A stretch of 64,000 nucleotides of DNA from positions 69,952,501-70,016,500 of the forward strand of contig CM044316.1 in the NCBI GenBank assembly GCA_024291935.2. Reading direction: 5' to 3'. Under the pieces are notes generated by a model. It was not told the DNA's origin and ran no database searches. It saw only the letters and a list, made by a program, of their open reading frames with translations. The position numbers were made by a program, and so were the translations under genes. How positions within the stretch are numbered: position 1 is the stretch's first letter; each line of letters begins with the position of its first letter. This DNA is from Okapia johnstoni. Taxonomy: Eukaryota > Chordata > Mammalia > Artiodactyla > Giraffidae. Shown in pieces: positions 11,821 to 23,615 of this stretch.

Positions 11821-12450
11821 AACAATTTCACCTTTTTCTCAAGTGCACACAGAACATTCTCCAGGATAGATCACATCCTGGGCAATAAATCCAGCCTTGG
11901 TAAATTCAAAAAAATTGAAATCATTTCAAGCATCTTTTTTCATCACAGCGTGGTAAGATTAGATGTCAACTACAGGAAAAAAAAAAAAACTATTAAAATT
12001 ACAAACATATGGAGGCTAAACAACACGCTTCTGAATAACCAACAAATCACAGAAGAAATCAAGAAAGAAATCAAAATATGCAAAGAAACAAATGAAATAA
12101 TTGAAATAATTGAAAAAGAAGCAAAGGAGACGATAGCAAAAATCAACAAAACTAAAAGCTGGTTCTTTGAGAAGATAAATAAAATAGACAAACCACTAGC
12201 CAGACTCATCAAGAAAAAAAGGGAGAAGAATCAAATCAAAAAAATTAGAAATGAAAATGGAAAGATCACAACAGACTACACAGAAATACAAAGGATTATA
12301 AGAGACTACTATCAACAACTATGTACCAATAAAATGGACAACTTGGAAGAAATGGACAAATTCTTAGAAAAGTATAACCTTCTGAAACTGAACCAGGAAG
12401 AAATAGCAAATCTTAACAACCCATCACAAGCACAGAAATTGAAACTGTAA
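11821..12450 (+). pseudogene. L1 ORF2 endonuclease-to-RT linker relic
   Basis: The start of the inverted half. Reading from 11821, translation gives the end of the endonuclease (a recognisable RIDHIL block at about 11863), where the usual SDH triplet is degraded. From 11950 there is an open frame of 166 codons with [11 protein letters not shown] and [15 protein letters not shown], the linker before the reverse transcriptase. The frame breaks at 12450. The N-terminal endonuclease residues were never copied. Confidence 0.82.
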
Positions 12451-13201
12451 TCAAAAATCTTCCAACAAACAAAAGCCCAGATGCCTTCACAGGTGAATTC
12501 TACCAAAAATTTAGAGAAGAGCTAACACCTGTCCTACTCAAACTCTTCCAGAAAATTGCAGAGGAAGGTAAACTGCCAAACCCATTCTATGAGGCCACCA
12601 TCACCCTAATACCAAAACCAGACAAAGATGCCACAAAAGAAGAAAACTACAGGCCAATATCACTGATGAACATAGATGCAAAAGTCCTTAACAAAATTCT
12701 AGCAAACAGAATCCAACAACATATTAAAAAGATCATACCCATGACCAGGTGGGCTTTATCCCAGGGATGCAAGGATTCTTCAATATTCGCAATCAATCAA
12801 TGTGATACACCACATTAACAAATTGAAAGATAAAAACCATATGATTATCTCAATAGATGCAGAGAAAGCCTGTGACAAAATTCAACATCCATTTATGATA
12901 AAAACACTCCAGAAAGCAGGCATAGAAGGAACATACCTCAACATAATAAAAGCCATATGTGATAAACCCACAGCAAACATTATCCTCAATAGTGAAGAAT
13001 TGAAAGCACTTCCCGTAAAGTCAGGAACAAGACAAGGGTGCCCATTCTCACCACTACTATTCAACATAGTTTTGGAAGTTTTAGCCACAGCAATCAGGGG
13101 AGAAAAAAAAAATAAAAGGAATCCAGATTGGAAAAGAAAAAGTAAAACTCTCACTGTTTACAGATGACATGATCCTCTACATAGAAAACCCTAAAGACAC
13201 C
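12451..13201 (+). pseudogene. L1 ORF2 reverse-transcriptase relic
   Basis: Continues the ORF2 relic. The open frame at 12802-13167 (121 codons) holds RT motif A ([12 protein letters not shown], with C where F is usual) and motif B ([14 protein letters not shown]). The catalytic FTDD block is present at 13157-13168 but in a different frame. The shift falls in or near the A run at 13105-13113. The copy stops just after [15 protein letters not shown], at the inverted insertion edge. Confidence 0.88.
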
Positions 13202-13218
13202 ATCAAAAATTCTTATTT

Positions 13219-13415
13219 GCTCAGTCATGTCTGACTCTTCACGACCCCATGGATTGTAGCCCATCAGGCTCCTCTGTTAGTGAAATTCTCCGGGCAAGAA
13301 TACTGGTGTGGGTTACCATTTCATTCTCCAGGGGATCTTCCCAGCCCAGGGATCTAACCCGGGTCTCCTGCATTGCAGGCAGATTCTTTACTGTCTGAGC
13401 CACCAGGGAAGCCCC
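13219..13415 (-). mobile_element. Bov-tA SINE
   Basis: Antisense copy with Bov-A body, connector ('aggggatcttcccagcccag') and tRNA head ending 'gagccaccagggaagcccc'. It sits directly against, or within, the distal TSD of the inverted L1 and is therefore younger than that insertion. Confidence 0.93.
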
Positions 13416-13576
13416 AGTACTACCAGAGATCCACAAAAATCAACTTTCTAAGTCGACCTCTCTCCAGAGCTCCCCTTGTTCACCCTCCCTCCTCTGTGCT
13501 CATTCGGTTCAATTTCTCATCCCATATGAGCCCATTTTACAATCTTGTGGGCATCAGGGCACGAGATAGCTAGCAC

Positions 13577-13725
13577 AGTGAAGAATGGCTCTCAGCGCTG
13601 GCTGCACATTGGAATCACCTGGACAGCCCCAGGCACCTCCAATACTGGTTAATTGGTTGGGGGCAGGGCCTGGGACTCTGGCTTTTAAGCCCCGCCCCCA
13701 CATGATTCTCTCGAACCACCAGACC
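13577..13725 (+). mobile_element. MER5A-like hAT element
   Basis: 'ctggctgcacattggaatca', then 'cagggcctgggactctggc', matches the MER5A arms. No coding capacity. Confidence 0.8.
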
Positions 13726-14512
13726 CAGCACCCACGAGAGAGGAGCCTCCCTGTCCACCGGAGTAGCAGTGGCTCAGGTATGTTTTTCATGACTAACTTT
13801 GACAACTTAGTGGCAAATTGTGCTCCTGACTGCTTTTCCGTAACAATTAACATGGTCTCATTTTCATGGGAGATGGTTTCGTGATGAACCCATTCACTCT
13901 GTCAGTGCTTTGCTTTGCTTTCTTAGTTTGTTGTGCCTTCAAGGAGCTTAGTGGTCGGAGACTCGGTGCCGACAGAGCTTGCTAACTATTTCTTTTCTAT
14001 TTCTACATTTTTGAGAATTGCGTCCTTCCTCAGTCTCCGGGTGTGTGTGAGTAGTTCTCATAAGTTGTGTTAAGTGAAACTAAGTTAGAAGCTCACTGAA
14101 ACTGAGCCACATAATCACGTTGTTTGGTGGAATGGATTTTAATGTTTACTTGGAGAGAAAAAGAAAATGGTCACATGTAGATAAAGAGCCCATTCTTTCA
14201 CAGAGCAGGAACAAACCACCAGCAAAACTTAACTCTGTTCATATTTCTAGTCAGGCCAAAGAGCCAGAAATTTGGATATTTGTCTACTCTGGATATTGTC
14301 CTTTCCCAAAGGGATACACATTTTTCTCAAGCTTTATTGCTTTTTGTGACACTCAAAACCACAGCCAAACTGAAAACCAAAACCAGTCTTGAGCTTTGCT
14401 CACTCACAGAGCAGAACTTCCCAGTGTGTGAGCTACATATACAACAGGTGGTAACAAGATGATTTTAGAAACAGCCCCTGAGGTGGTGTTAAATAACTTC
14501 AGATCACTAGGA
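13726..14512. other. Unassigned
   Basis: No repeat or gene recognised. Small frames at 14120-14462 carry no motif. Confidence 0.4.
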
Positions 14513-14605
14513 GGTAGACAAACTTTTTCTTTAAAAAGCCAGATAGCAAATATCTTAGGCTTTGGAGGCGCTACAGTTTCTATAGCAACAGGTGAGCTCA
14601 GCAAT
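14513..14605 (+). mobile_element. Old DNA-transposon-like fragment
   Basis: The phrase 'agacaaactttttctttaaa', then 'ccagatagcaaatatcttag' and 'ggctttggaggc', matches a widespread old mammalian repeat that I believe is a nonautonomous DNA transposon. I cannot give the exact family. Confidence 0.5.
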
Positions 14606-14640
14606 TTTAGCAGAAAAAAAAAAAAAACAACACACCTGTA

Positions 14641-14920
14641 GACAATTCAGAAGAAGTGGCAAGAATACACAAAAGAACTATACAAAAAAGATCTTCACAA
14701 CCCAGATAATCACAATGGTGTGATCACTCACCTAGAACCAGCCATCCTGGAATGTGAAGTCAAGTGGGCCTTAGGAAGCATCACTACGAACAAAGCTAGT
14801 GGAGGTGATGAATTTCCAGTTGAGCTATTTCAAATCCCAAAAGATAATGCTGTGAAAGTGCTGCACTCAATATGCCAGCAAATTTGAAAAACTCAACAGT
14901 GGCCACAGGACTGGCCAAGA
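14641..14920 (+). mobile_element. BovB LINE, internal ORF2 fragment
   Basis: Sense BovB from the region between endonuclease and reverse transcriptase ('agaagtggcaagaatacaca' to 'caacagtggccacaggactg'). Both the 5' portion and the whole 3' part including the tail are missing. In-frame stops are present. An A run (about 14611-14624) lies upstream, on the side where a tail would not be expected. Confidence 0.9.
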
Positions 14921-15104
14921 CAATTTGCCAAGGCAATTTCTCTGAAAACATATAGAGAATACTTAGAAAATTTACAAAATCCCATTGCTCCCTTGATAGG
15001 AAAATCACATGGAACGTGGATTACAGTATTTTCTCGAACCTTTTCGAAATTGGAATATGAAACTAGCAGTCACAGATGATCTACGTTAAAACTAATAAAA
15101 AGAT

Positions 15105-15400
15105 TGAGCATTCCCTGGGGCTTTACTACATGGTAGGGGCCGCGCTAAATGTTTTATAAGCAAAATGACCTGAATCGCCATAACCCTTCAGCAGGCTGGC
15201 ATGTTCGGGTTGTGCACCGCGCCATTCATGTAAATGACGACAAGCACAGTGGCTTTTGCTGTAGGGCAGTGTGATGGCTCTGACCCTGGGGTGGTTAATG
15301 TTATCCCACTTGTTGAGAAGGCGGGATTTCAGTGGTTGGTTCAGGCTTCATGGAATTAGGAAGGGGCTAAGCTGGGATTTGAACCAGGAGCATCCATCAG
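15105..15400 (-). mobile_element. MIR, diverged
   Basis: Antisense MIR-like order: 'ctttactacatggtaggggc', 'gctaaatgttttata', then 'taagctgggatttgaaccag'. It probably holds an insertion or tandem drift in the middle. Confidence 0.6.
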
Positions 15401-16350
15401 AATTATTCCCCGCTGCTCTTGGTACACCAGTAGGCCTGTAAGCATCCTCTCGCAAGGCTGAGAAGCAGGCTGATTAAATCGACATGGCCAGGCTTGCCTG
15501 GGTTATGTGAAATCGGTCTTCATAGGAGGCACAAAGCCAGCCATTAATGGCTTGATGCTATTAACAGTAGATTGTGGATATCACAATTCAGCCCATGTTT
15601 TCAAAGCAAAATAAACAGATTCTATTTGAATACGTATTGATTCTATATTCAGTACCATTATCCTGCTTTTTAGCATAGCATGCACTGGAAAAATAAAATC
15701 GCTGTTCAGAAATAATACTTGGTTCAGCATCAGTACACACAGTCTCTACCTTAAAGGAAAAAGAAAAAAGAGTAGGTTTTTGGGCTACTCCAGGGAAAAC
15801 AATATGTGAATTAATTTCAGTTTCAAAGGAACAGCAGGGATTATTCAGGTAAAAATATTTATGTCACTATGATGGAATTGCCACATTTTATCAGTGTGAC
15901 CAGTAGCACTTTCTAAACAACAGCTGCTAGAGAAATGTACGCAAGAAATGTGGCAGTTTTGTGGAAAATGGAATTTTTGTATTCTAGCCACTAGATTTTT
16001 TTCCCAATTATTACATCTCCCTCACTCTTGTAGGATGTGAGATTTTTGCGTAAGTTGCAAATTCATAGTTAAGTGAGGTGCTTTTTTGACTTGGCGAAAG
16101 CTGTGTAAACATGCAGTTACGAATACTCTGAACTGGTCTAAAAGGTGGAACCATAACAACCAGCATTATTATTATGATGGATTTTTTTTTAATATTGGTT
16201 TCAAATGTCTGCATGAAATTAGCATAAGGTAGCAATTATTCATTCTCACTCTGTGTAGCTTCTGAAGTTTCAGTAAAAAGGAAAAATAACATGAATCGCT
16301 TGTGTATAATGTCTGAAACAACGACTTTAGAACCGAGCTCGCCTTGCTTT
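15401..16350. other. Unassigned
   Basis: Nothing recognised. The stretch from 15590 to 15960 is AT-rich single-copy-looking DNA. Confidence 0.4.
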
Positions 16351-16354
16351 GCTT

Positions 16355-16470
16355 TTCACTAGCTGCATGCAAGATCCTGAGTGAGTCATTTAAGCTCTAG
16401 TTCTGTATCCTCCTTCAGAAAGAGAAAAGAGTCCATGGTATTGACTGTCATATGGGTTCGCTGAATCAGT
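16355..16470 (+). mobile_element. MIR fragment
   Basis: 'cactagctgcatgcaagatc', 'gagtgagtcatttaagctct', then a degraded 'cctcatctgtaaaat' block. A central MIR piece. Confidence 0.6.
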
Positions 16471-17725
16471 ACATGTATAAAGTGGCAAAATGCCTGATTC
16501 CTAGTTAGTGGGACTCTAAATTGTTGCTTTTATATTGATAATTACTGTATTGTGGTATTCCCTGCTCTGCACTGGGAAAGGATATGCCTGCATCACTATA
16601 TCAATATTTTCTTATTTTAATGATAGTTGCTAACTTTTTATTTGACCTTTCCTTAATTTTATATTGTGTTGTAATAACTTGAACTACACTAAGAGTAAAT
16701 ATATTTCTTTCAATGTCATTATCTACCAGTCTCTTTTAGAGAATATTTGCTTTGGCAAGTAGAGGTATTTCCTTCTTTAATCAAACCACCAGACTTATTC
16801 AATTTAAGGCATTTTCACAACATTTTGAATATTGCAACAGTTACAGAAAACTCTAAAGTACCTTCTCTGCCTTTGAAGCAGTCTGGGGGAGGATTATTGA
16901 CATCTTTTATGCAGAAGAAGAATCATCCTGAAATACCAAAGAAAGGTTTAATACACATGTAAAAACCAAGATGACATGCTGTTTTAACTATTTAATGAGC
17001 AAACCCTGTGAACTCTGCCCACCTGTTCATTCAGCTTCAAAATGAAATCACTGACATCTGAACTTCCATGCATGGATGACAAATTTCATAAACAAGGTAA
17101 CCAAGGATAGAACTGCTTGGGTATCAGTACCATGCCTTTCCTTGAGAAAGTTCTGTCTCACAGGTCCTCCGAGGACATTTCTTGAGTGTCTGAGTCCATG
17201 TCCACCTCACCATCGTACTTGTTTATACGCTGATGATCTGGTTTGGATCTTGTTTCTTTCCATGGTGCTATATCCCTCACTGAGTCTCACTTTGCTTTAA
17301 TGAAGAAAGGACTGGATTTTGCCACGGTGTGAATCCTTTCAATAGTAAAGGTTTTTCTGAGAACTGTTCTTTTTATTTTCTTTGAAAGGCCTAATCTGCG
17401 CCCTCTCTCCCCATCTTGTTCTTGCTTTCTCTCTTACATACCTCCACAAGCACAGCCAGACACACCAGCATTCACAGACCTCTACCTTCCTTCTCATAGT
17501 GTCATCTCATGCCCCACAATTGCCTTGGCTAAAATTGGTCCAGAGACTTCGAGTCTAAAACCATAGTTAATACATGCTAGGGGGTCCCTGTGGTGAATGG
17601 CATACAACATTAAAAAGGACACGGTAAATCTTGATTTAAACAATAAGAAAATTGGGTGAGATTCTTACTTGTTCAACAAGAGGAGTCATCATAGGATTAC
17701 TTTATATCATTTAGGAAAAAAAATT
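16471..17725. other. Unassigned
   Basis: About 1.25 kb without a named repeat or coding signal. Confidence 0.4.
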
Positions 17726-17754
17726 GTGTGTGTGTGTTTTTTTTTTTTTTTTTG
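17726..17754 (+). repeat. (TG)n followed by poly-T
   Basis: A short TG run directly followed by about 20 T. Low complexity. Confidence 0.9.
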
Positions 17755-19170
17755 ACAAAAGCATAGTAGAAGCCAATGAGTAGGACATTGACGTTGAATT
17801 GGCACTAATCTTCAAGCTCATAGTCCAATTGATGTGTTTGTTTTAGGAAAGTTGTATCAACAACTTAGGGCTTTGGGTGTGATGTAGCAAGTGGTTTTCT
17901 CCTAGACTAATAGGAGAGAGTTGCAGGAGGTAAGGATTTGTGTGTCTCCATCAAGAGTCTGTGTTTTATTGTAGCTGTTGCTGTTCATACCTGCTCTCCA
18001 GCCCTTTCTAAGCCAGAAGAGCAGATGAAGGGATGGTAGAAGAAGGAATGAACTGTTAGAGTAAGAAGGAATTCCTTAAAGGTATAAAAATGACTTCTAA
18101 GCAATTCTGAACTTGGTCCCATTGGAGAACTTTGTGAAGGGAATTAGCTGTGGAGCTCTCCTATCTGGGATTACTATGATTGAGGGTTTTATTCCTCAAT
18201 TCGGTATGGGCGTGATGTGGGATTTGGGGAACTGGCTGGTAGGAGGCTGTGTCTTTTCCATTTACCTTCGTGGAGGTATCCTCTCAGCCTTATCTGCACT
18301 CTGAGTTCCTTTCTTGACAAGTGATACCTATATGTCACTACCCATCATTTCTCTGGGTACAACCTTAGCCCCAGCTTCTATTGTTGCTTTAACAATTTTA
18401 TTTCTCCAAGAGCTGTAAGCTAAGCACACCTCATCCAATAGGAGCCATCCTTATTATGAGCCATCTGACTCATTCATTTAATGCAGAGCCCACAATGCAA
18501 AAACTAATACTGTAGGTGGAGTCTTTCTTTGTATGGAAGAGTAAGTGCCTCTGATAAAAAGAATGCTCCACCCTCACCCCTCACTACGATTAAGAATATA
18601 AAATATATTCACACAGAAAAGTTAAATGCCAATATTTTATGCTACATGATTGAGTCTAGAAACAACAATAATAGGAAGAGAGAGGCAGGGAAGACCAGGA
18701 AACTCAAGGAAAAAAGACCTTGAATAAAAATTGTGGAACTTTGTGTGAGTTAACTGGTTTTGCTTCTTGCTGCTGTGTTGTTAAGAGTTGCAAGAATCAC
18801 TCCTTTTCACTGGAATAAAGTTTTTGTGCATTATCACCAGGCTGTGAGTCTTGGTGTTGAAATTAACATGATGTCTTTTTTCTAGGATGCCAGGGAGTAG
18901 CGCCTCAGGTGAAAGCACAGGGCATGTGCTAGGTCAGCTGGAGAGAAATGAAGATAGATGGAGCTGGCGTGTATTGATTTTTTATCTCCAGTCGGTTCTG
19001 TGGCGTGCATTATTGACAGTGGAGTTTGAATAGTTTTAGTGCTCTGTGGAGAAACCATGTGTTGCTTTGAGTCTGCAGAGACACTTGAGGAAGACAATCC
19101 CTTGCTGTCCTGACAATTCTGTGCTTTTTGTGCACCCAGAGGTGAAAAGTGATTGAAGACTTGAACTAAC
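17755..19170. other. Unassigned
   Basis: About 1.4 kb. A 63-codon frame at 18113-18304 looks hydrophobic but has no known motif and no gene structure. No repeats recognised. Confidence 0.4.
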
Positions 19171-19655
19171 TTTTTTTTATTATTGAGTTACAGTTGATTA
19201 CGATGTGTTATTTTTAGGCGAACAGAGAAGTGATTCCGTTGTACATACATATATAGCTATTTTCTTCAGATTCTTTACCCTTATAGGCTATTAAAAAATG
19301 TCAAGTATAGTTCCCTGTGCTATATAGTAGGACCTTATTTATCTATTTTATATGCAGTAGTCTGTGTCTGCTAATCACAAACCCCCAATACATCCCTCCC
19401 ATGCCTTTCCCCTTTGGTAAGTGTAAGTTTTCTGTGTCTATGGGTCTCCTGTTTTGTATATAAGTTCATTTGTATAATTTTTTAAAATTCCACATATAAG
19501 TGGTATCATATGATATTTGTCTTTCTCTGGCTTACTTCACTTGGCATGTTAATCTTGAGGTCCTTCCATTTTGCTACAAATGGCATTATTTCATTTTTTT
19601 ATGGTTGAGTAATATTTCGTTGTTTAAATATGCCACATCTGCTTTATCCATTTCC
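19171..19655 (-). mobile_element. L1 3' end
   Basis: Antisense L1 3' UTR ('agttccctgtgctatatagt' cue) running into the last part of ORF2 ('cataagtggtatcatatgat', 'ttgagtaatatttcgttg'). 5'-truncated. Confidence 0.9.
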
Positions 19656-21020
19656 TTAACAGTAAATATTTAAAGGGAAAACTTTGTTCTGCCGCTTTTA
19701 GCAAGTATGGTTATTATGTTCCTGTTATATGTGAGCGGAACTCTGCTGAGTTCAATACTAAGTGATCATTTAATGCCAATACAAAAACAGCTAATGGACA
19801 AACCGATATTTATGTCAGTGAAATAGAATAATAAGATCTTGGCTTACTACAGTTCTCAGAACTGTGGAATAATTGGTAGATATCTGGGTATTCCTATTTT
19901 TTTTCCTTTATTCCCCCATTGGTAGTTCTGGATAGAACTTCGGAATATTTATGACTGCCTTTGGCTCTCTCATTGGCATCCTCCCTACAGTTTGTCTGTT
20001 TCTGTAGTAATTTGCTTTGAATGTGAAGCTTGAGAGAGGATGAACGGCACGGCTTCGTATTTGCTTGCTGTGGCAGAGAGGGGAAAGCGTGGATTTTCTT
20101 AACATCCCATTGGAACTAATTCATCCAGTTCAAGGTGGTTCACCGAGTGTGTTCTCTGCTCTAACACTTGGCAATGATTTAGACTCATAGTGCGTAGAGG
20201 TGTTATTAAAAATACATCAAAATTGACAGCATGAAGTGTGCTTGATGAACTTCTAGAAATCCTGGAATGCAGTCCCCATGCCCGGCATGAAGCCTTGGGC
20301 AGTCACACTCTGTATTCCCTTAGGCTTCGGTGCGGAGTCCAAACCAGACTGAATGTGTGTATGAGCATTGGAAAGCTGTATCTTTTCAGAAGCCTCCAAG
20401 CTTTAATATAGGTCTTTAAGTAGCTCTCATGAGTAGAGACTCTGCATCAATTTGGGAAACCGTATTCAGGGACACATTACAAGTCGAAGTATTAGCTACA
20501 ATTTACAAAAATGAAAAGGAGTGGGTGATGCTCGGTTTTCTGGTCCAGCCATTTCTCTGATCAGTGAATATGATCAGGACTTTCTTGCTATCTTCATGTA
20601 TTTTAACTCACTGATGTTGAGATACAGTCTAGGGTTGGAAAGGCAAACAGATTTTATCTAAAATTCTGATTCCTGTCGATTGATAGTAGCTACCTAAGGC
20701 GTTGGTTTGAGAAGATTGTAATATCTGAGTTCCATTAAAAAAAGGAAGAGCTGCCACAATTGAAGAGTACTTTCTGTCACAAGATGAGGAAGGAGAGGAG
20801 GAAGAAAGATGCATTATATAGACATATATGTATGTACCAAGTTATCTAAAATAGTATGTGCACTTCTAAGGGTGAAAATGCCCCCTTTTGGACAAACAAT
20901 GAAAATTCACTTTCAGCTTTCCTTGAAGTTAGGTATGTCCCTGTTCATGAGCTCAGAGAGTGGAATATGTGTAAGGAAATGGCATCATTTCCCAAAAAGA
21001 AAATAAGTATAAGTATATTT
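19656..21020. other. Unassigned
   Basis: About 1.36 kb without a named repeat. Isolated CpGs around 20047 and 20280 do not form an island. Confidence 0.4.
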
Positions 21021-21060
21021 TGTTAAGTATATACTTAACATCCGAGGATGCACCTCGGAT
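21021..21060. repeat. Two abutting palindromes
   Basis: 21021-21040 is a perfect 20-bp palindrome with half-site tgttaagtat. 21040-21060 is a second inverted repeat with perfect 8-bp arms (atccgagg / cctcggat) around a 5-base centre. No family recognised. Confidence 0.9.
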
Positions 21061-21312
21061 TCTGCATCCTGTTTCTCTGTGCACCAGCAGAAGGAAAGGA
21101 GAAGACTTGGGTAAGAAAACGTAGAAGGGAAGGGGCCCGAGTCCCTGAATGACTGCGTGGAGCAGAGGCCTCCCCCGGCCCCTCCTGCTTGGCCTGCCAA
21201 CCTGCTGTGTGCTGCCGTGAACAAGAAGTACACGTTTTCTGTGTGGCACCACACAATCAATGCTGGTCACCTACACTGACTCATACTGTATATGTCAAAG
21301 CTTTTTAGAAAG

Positions 21313-21485
21313 TGTGAGTGTGTTAGTCGCTCAGTCCTGTCCGACTCATGGACCACAGCCCACCAGGCTCCTCTGTCCATGGGATTTCCCAGGCAAGGAT
21401 ACTGGAGTGGGTTGCCATTTCCTTTTCCAGGGGATCTTCCCAACCCAAAGATTGAGCTAGGGTGTTCTACATTGCAGGCAGATTA
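21313..21485 (-). mobile_element. Bov-tA SINE, head truncated
   Basis: Antisense Bov-A body and connector. The copy stops at 'cattgcaggcagatt', so the first 35 or so bases of the tRNA head, including the A box, are lost. Confidence 0.92.
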
Positions 21486-22244
21486 AGTGTAAAACATACC
21501 AGAAGTCTGAATTAAAAATTCAAGAAAGCAAAATATATGGTTTCCCTTTCCATACAAATTCTCTGTTTTCACATCAGCTAAGAAGCCTCCCCACAGCATT
21601 CTTTCTCTTTCATTAAATGGGAATATTGAGCACACTTGCCTTCTTTCTAAATTGGGCTTATGCTTCGAGCTGTCTGTCAGCTCAGTCCTCTCTGAAGGTG
21701 ACAGTGTCAACGTTAGGGTCCAGAGGCAGGCATCAAAACTACACAAGAGCTCAGGGGAAATCTCAGGGGTAAACAGAAGGGGGTACGTCACCTTTCCCTC
21801 CCTCCCTGGCATGTACATCCTTGACTGAGTCGCTTTCCTGCCTGTAGCTTCTGCCTCTGCCACTTGGGTTCACTGTGTGGCCTCCTCTAATCCCTAAGCT
21901 ATTTGGGCTTCTCTCATTTTCTCCCCAGCACTTTTTTATTTAGGTTTTATAGAATTTATTTTTCCTTTCCTAAGTGTAATTTTTTTGTATCTTTCTTATT
22001 TGAATTTCATTGCATGTAATCCCTCCAGTGCATCCAGGCCATTTTGGATTCTAAACGTGTTGCCTCATTCCTGACAGCTGGGTATTCATTGTGGAGTACA
22101 AATATATACTTAACTGTGATGGCCACGCACTTATAAATAGAACAGTGAAACTAGAGTGAAAGTTAGAAGAGATGGGAGCTGTCCACGAGGCTGGTCCAAC
22201 GGGTACTTACTTGTCCTTGCAATAAGGCAGCTAGAACAAATGGA
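21486..22244. other. Unassigned
   Basis: No repeat or gene named. A 126-codon minus frame at 21483-21863 begins in the SINE flank and has no recognisable motif. Confidence 0.4.
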
Positions 22245-22782
22245 AAACTGATTGTGTGTGTGTCTGTGTGTCTGTGCTTTCTCTCATTCTCTCTCTAACT
22301 CTTGAAGAATATCTTTGTCTCTGCATATCTTTCTCACACTCCTTTCTCTGCAGACCCACTTGCCTTGTTCCAAAGTTCACATGGCAGGACATGGCTGCCA
22401 ACACCCCAAAGTTTTATACCTTCCCTATTGGAGAAATTGGCTTTGATTTTACTAGTTCAAAATATTAGAAAGAATAAACGAGAGAGACGAGGGGAACAGG
22501 AGGATAGAGAGGGAGAGAGGCTGCTCCTGGTCCAACTCAGTCAAGCATCCGTATCTGACCCAATAAACTCTAACAAAGAGAGCAAAGTTATAGAGTAAAA
22601 ATAAGGCTCTGGGGTCCCAAATCTGTGGATAAATTAAGAAGAATCATTCTGTATCAGACACAACCTGGAAAAGATCTAACTACAGTGAAGGAAATGAATG
22701 GTAGAGGAATATAAAGAAATGAGAGATGAGAGAGAAACTGATTGTAATTTAACTTCTTCTAAACCTGAAATTCAAAAGAGCC
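22245..22782. other. Unassigned with TG/TC-rich start
   Basis: 22250-22310 is a degenerate TG then TC-rich low-complexity stretch. 22470-22530 is GA-rich. No gene seen. Confidence 0.45.
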
Positions 22783-22862
22783 TGTATATATATAGTATAC
22801 ATATATATACACACACAGGTATATATATGTATGTGTACATATTTATACATATGTATGTACAA
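22783..22862 (+). repeat. (TA)n/(ATGT)n microsatellite
   Basis: About 80 bp of alternating TA with ACAC and ATGT interruptions. Confidence 0.9.
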
Positions 22863-22867
22863 CACTC

Positions 22868-23365
22868 TTGGTAAATACATACTGTACCAGGTACTGGAAG
22901 GGCTCTTGTTCTCAGGTGGCTTTCAGTCTCATGGAAACACAGACACACAAACCAAGAAAAATTAAACTCCTGTGCACAGTCATCATGGAGCCCAAGCAAC
23001 ACTTACTAACCCAGAAAAGGGGATGACCGGAAGTCTTCCAAAGGAGTAGATGCCTGAGATGGCTCTGAAAGGCAGAATAGGAAGTGGCCTGAGGAAGAAT
23101 GGGTGAGCATCCATTCACAGTAGGAGGAATAACATGGATGAAGGCAAGATGATGAGAAATAATATGGTATGTTCGGCAAAGGGTAGCCAGGTGTGCTAAA
23201 GTATAAGGAGGTAAACAGGGGAAAGCAGTGGGGAGGGAGCAAAGGACTGACTTTAAAGAGCCTTGTTGGCCAGATTAATCCGTTTAGACATTACTTTAAG
23301 GACATTGGGAAAACCATGGAAAGATTTTAAGCAGAGGAGTGACGCCATCAAACTCGTGTTTTAGA
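22868..23365 (-). mobile_element. L2 LINE, segment 1
   Basis: Antisense L2 3' region, from the 3' end ('catactgtaccaggtactgg') inward to 'agattttaagcagaggagtg'. It is separated from segment 2 by an L1 insertion. Confidence 0.75.
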
Positions 23366-23606
23366 ACTTATGGTTGCCTGTACACACTGCTATGTTTAAA
23401 ATGGATAACCAACAAGGACCTACTGTATCGCACATGGAATTCTGCTCAATGTTATGTGGCAGCCTGGATGGGAGGGGCGTATGGGAGACAATGAATACAT
23501 GTATATGTATGGCTGAGTCCCTTCGCTGTTCACCTGAAACTGTCACAGTATTGTTAATCGGCTATACCCCAATACAAAATAAAAGTTTTAAAAAAAGAAA
23601 AGCTGA
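23366..23606 (+). mobile_element. 5'-truncated L1 tail inserted in L2
   Basis: L1 3' UTR in sense ('aaatggataaccaacaagga', 'ctgtatcgcacatgg', 'gctataccccaatac') ending in an A-rich tail. A 9-bp duplication, tgttttaga, flanks it at 23357-23365 and 23607-23615. L2 sequence resumes at once on the far side. Confidence 0.88.
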
Positions 23607-23615
23607 TGTTTTAGA

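Larger units (their letters stand above)
9666..13218 (-). mobile_element. L1 insertion with 5' inversion (twin priming)
   Basis: One L1 insertion in two opposed parts. 9745-11820 is antisense: 3' UTR and ORF2 from just after the reverse-transcriptase active site to the end. 11821-13201 is sense: ORF2 from the end of the endonuclease to the active site. Both parts meet the same ORF2 point, the block [10 protein letters not shown], with about 30 bp present in both. Flanks match in 17 of 18 positions (atcaaaaattctttattt at 9666-9683; atcaaaaattcttattt at 13202-13218). A T run at 9681-9690 is the complement of the poly-A tail. This is the structure expected from twin priming. It belongs to a ruminant L1 lineage of fairly young age. 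Confidence 0.92.

Noticed and set aside
11950..13167. Reverse-transcriptase-like ORFs as a possible domesticated RT or retron-type system
   Set aside because: Motifs and order are those of L1 ORF2, within a dated L1 insertion, with frameshifts before the catalytic FTDD block.
13680..13710. GC-rich 'cccgccccc' motif as a promoter Sp1 site
   Set aside because: It falls inside a MER5A-like element, with no CpG island or transcript-like sequence nearby.
18113..18304. 63-codon hydrophobic frame, possible small membrane protein
   Set aside because: No splice context, promoter or family resemblance. Length is within chance expectation.
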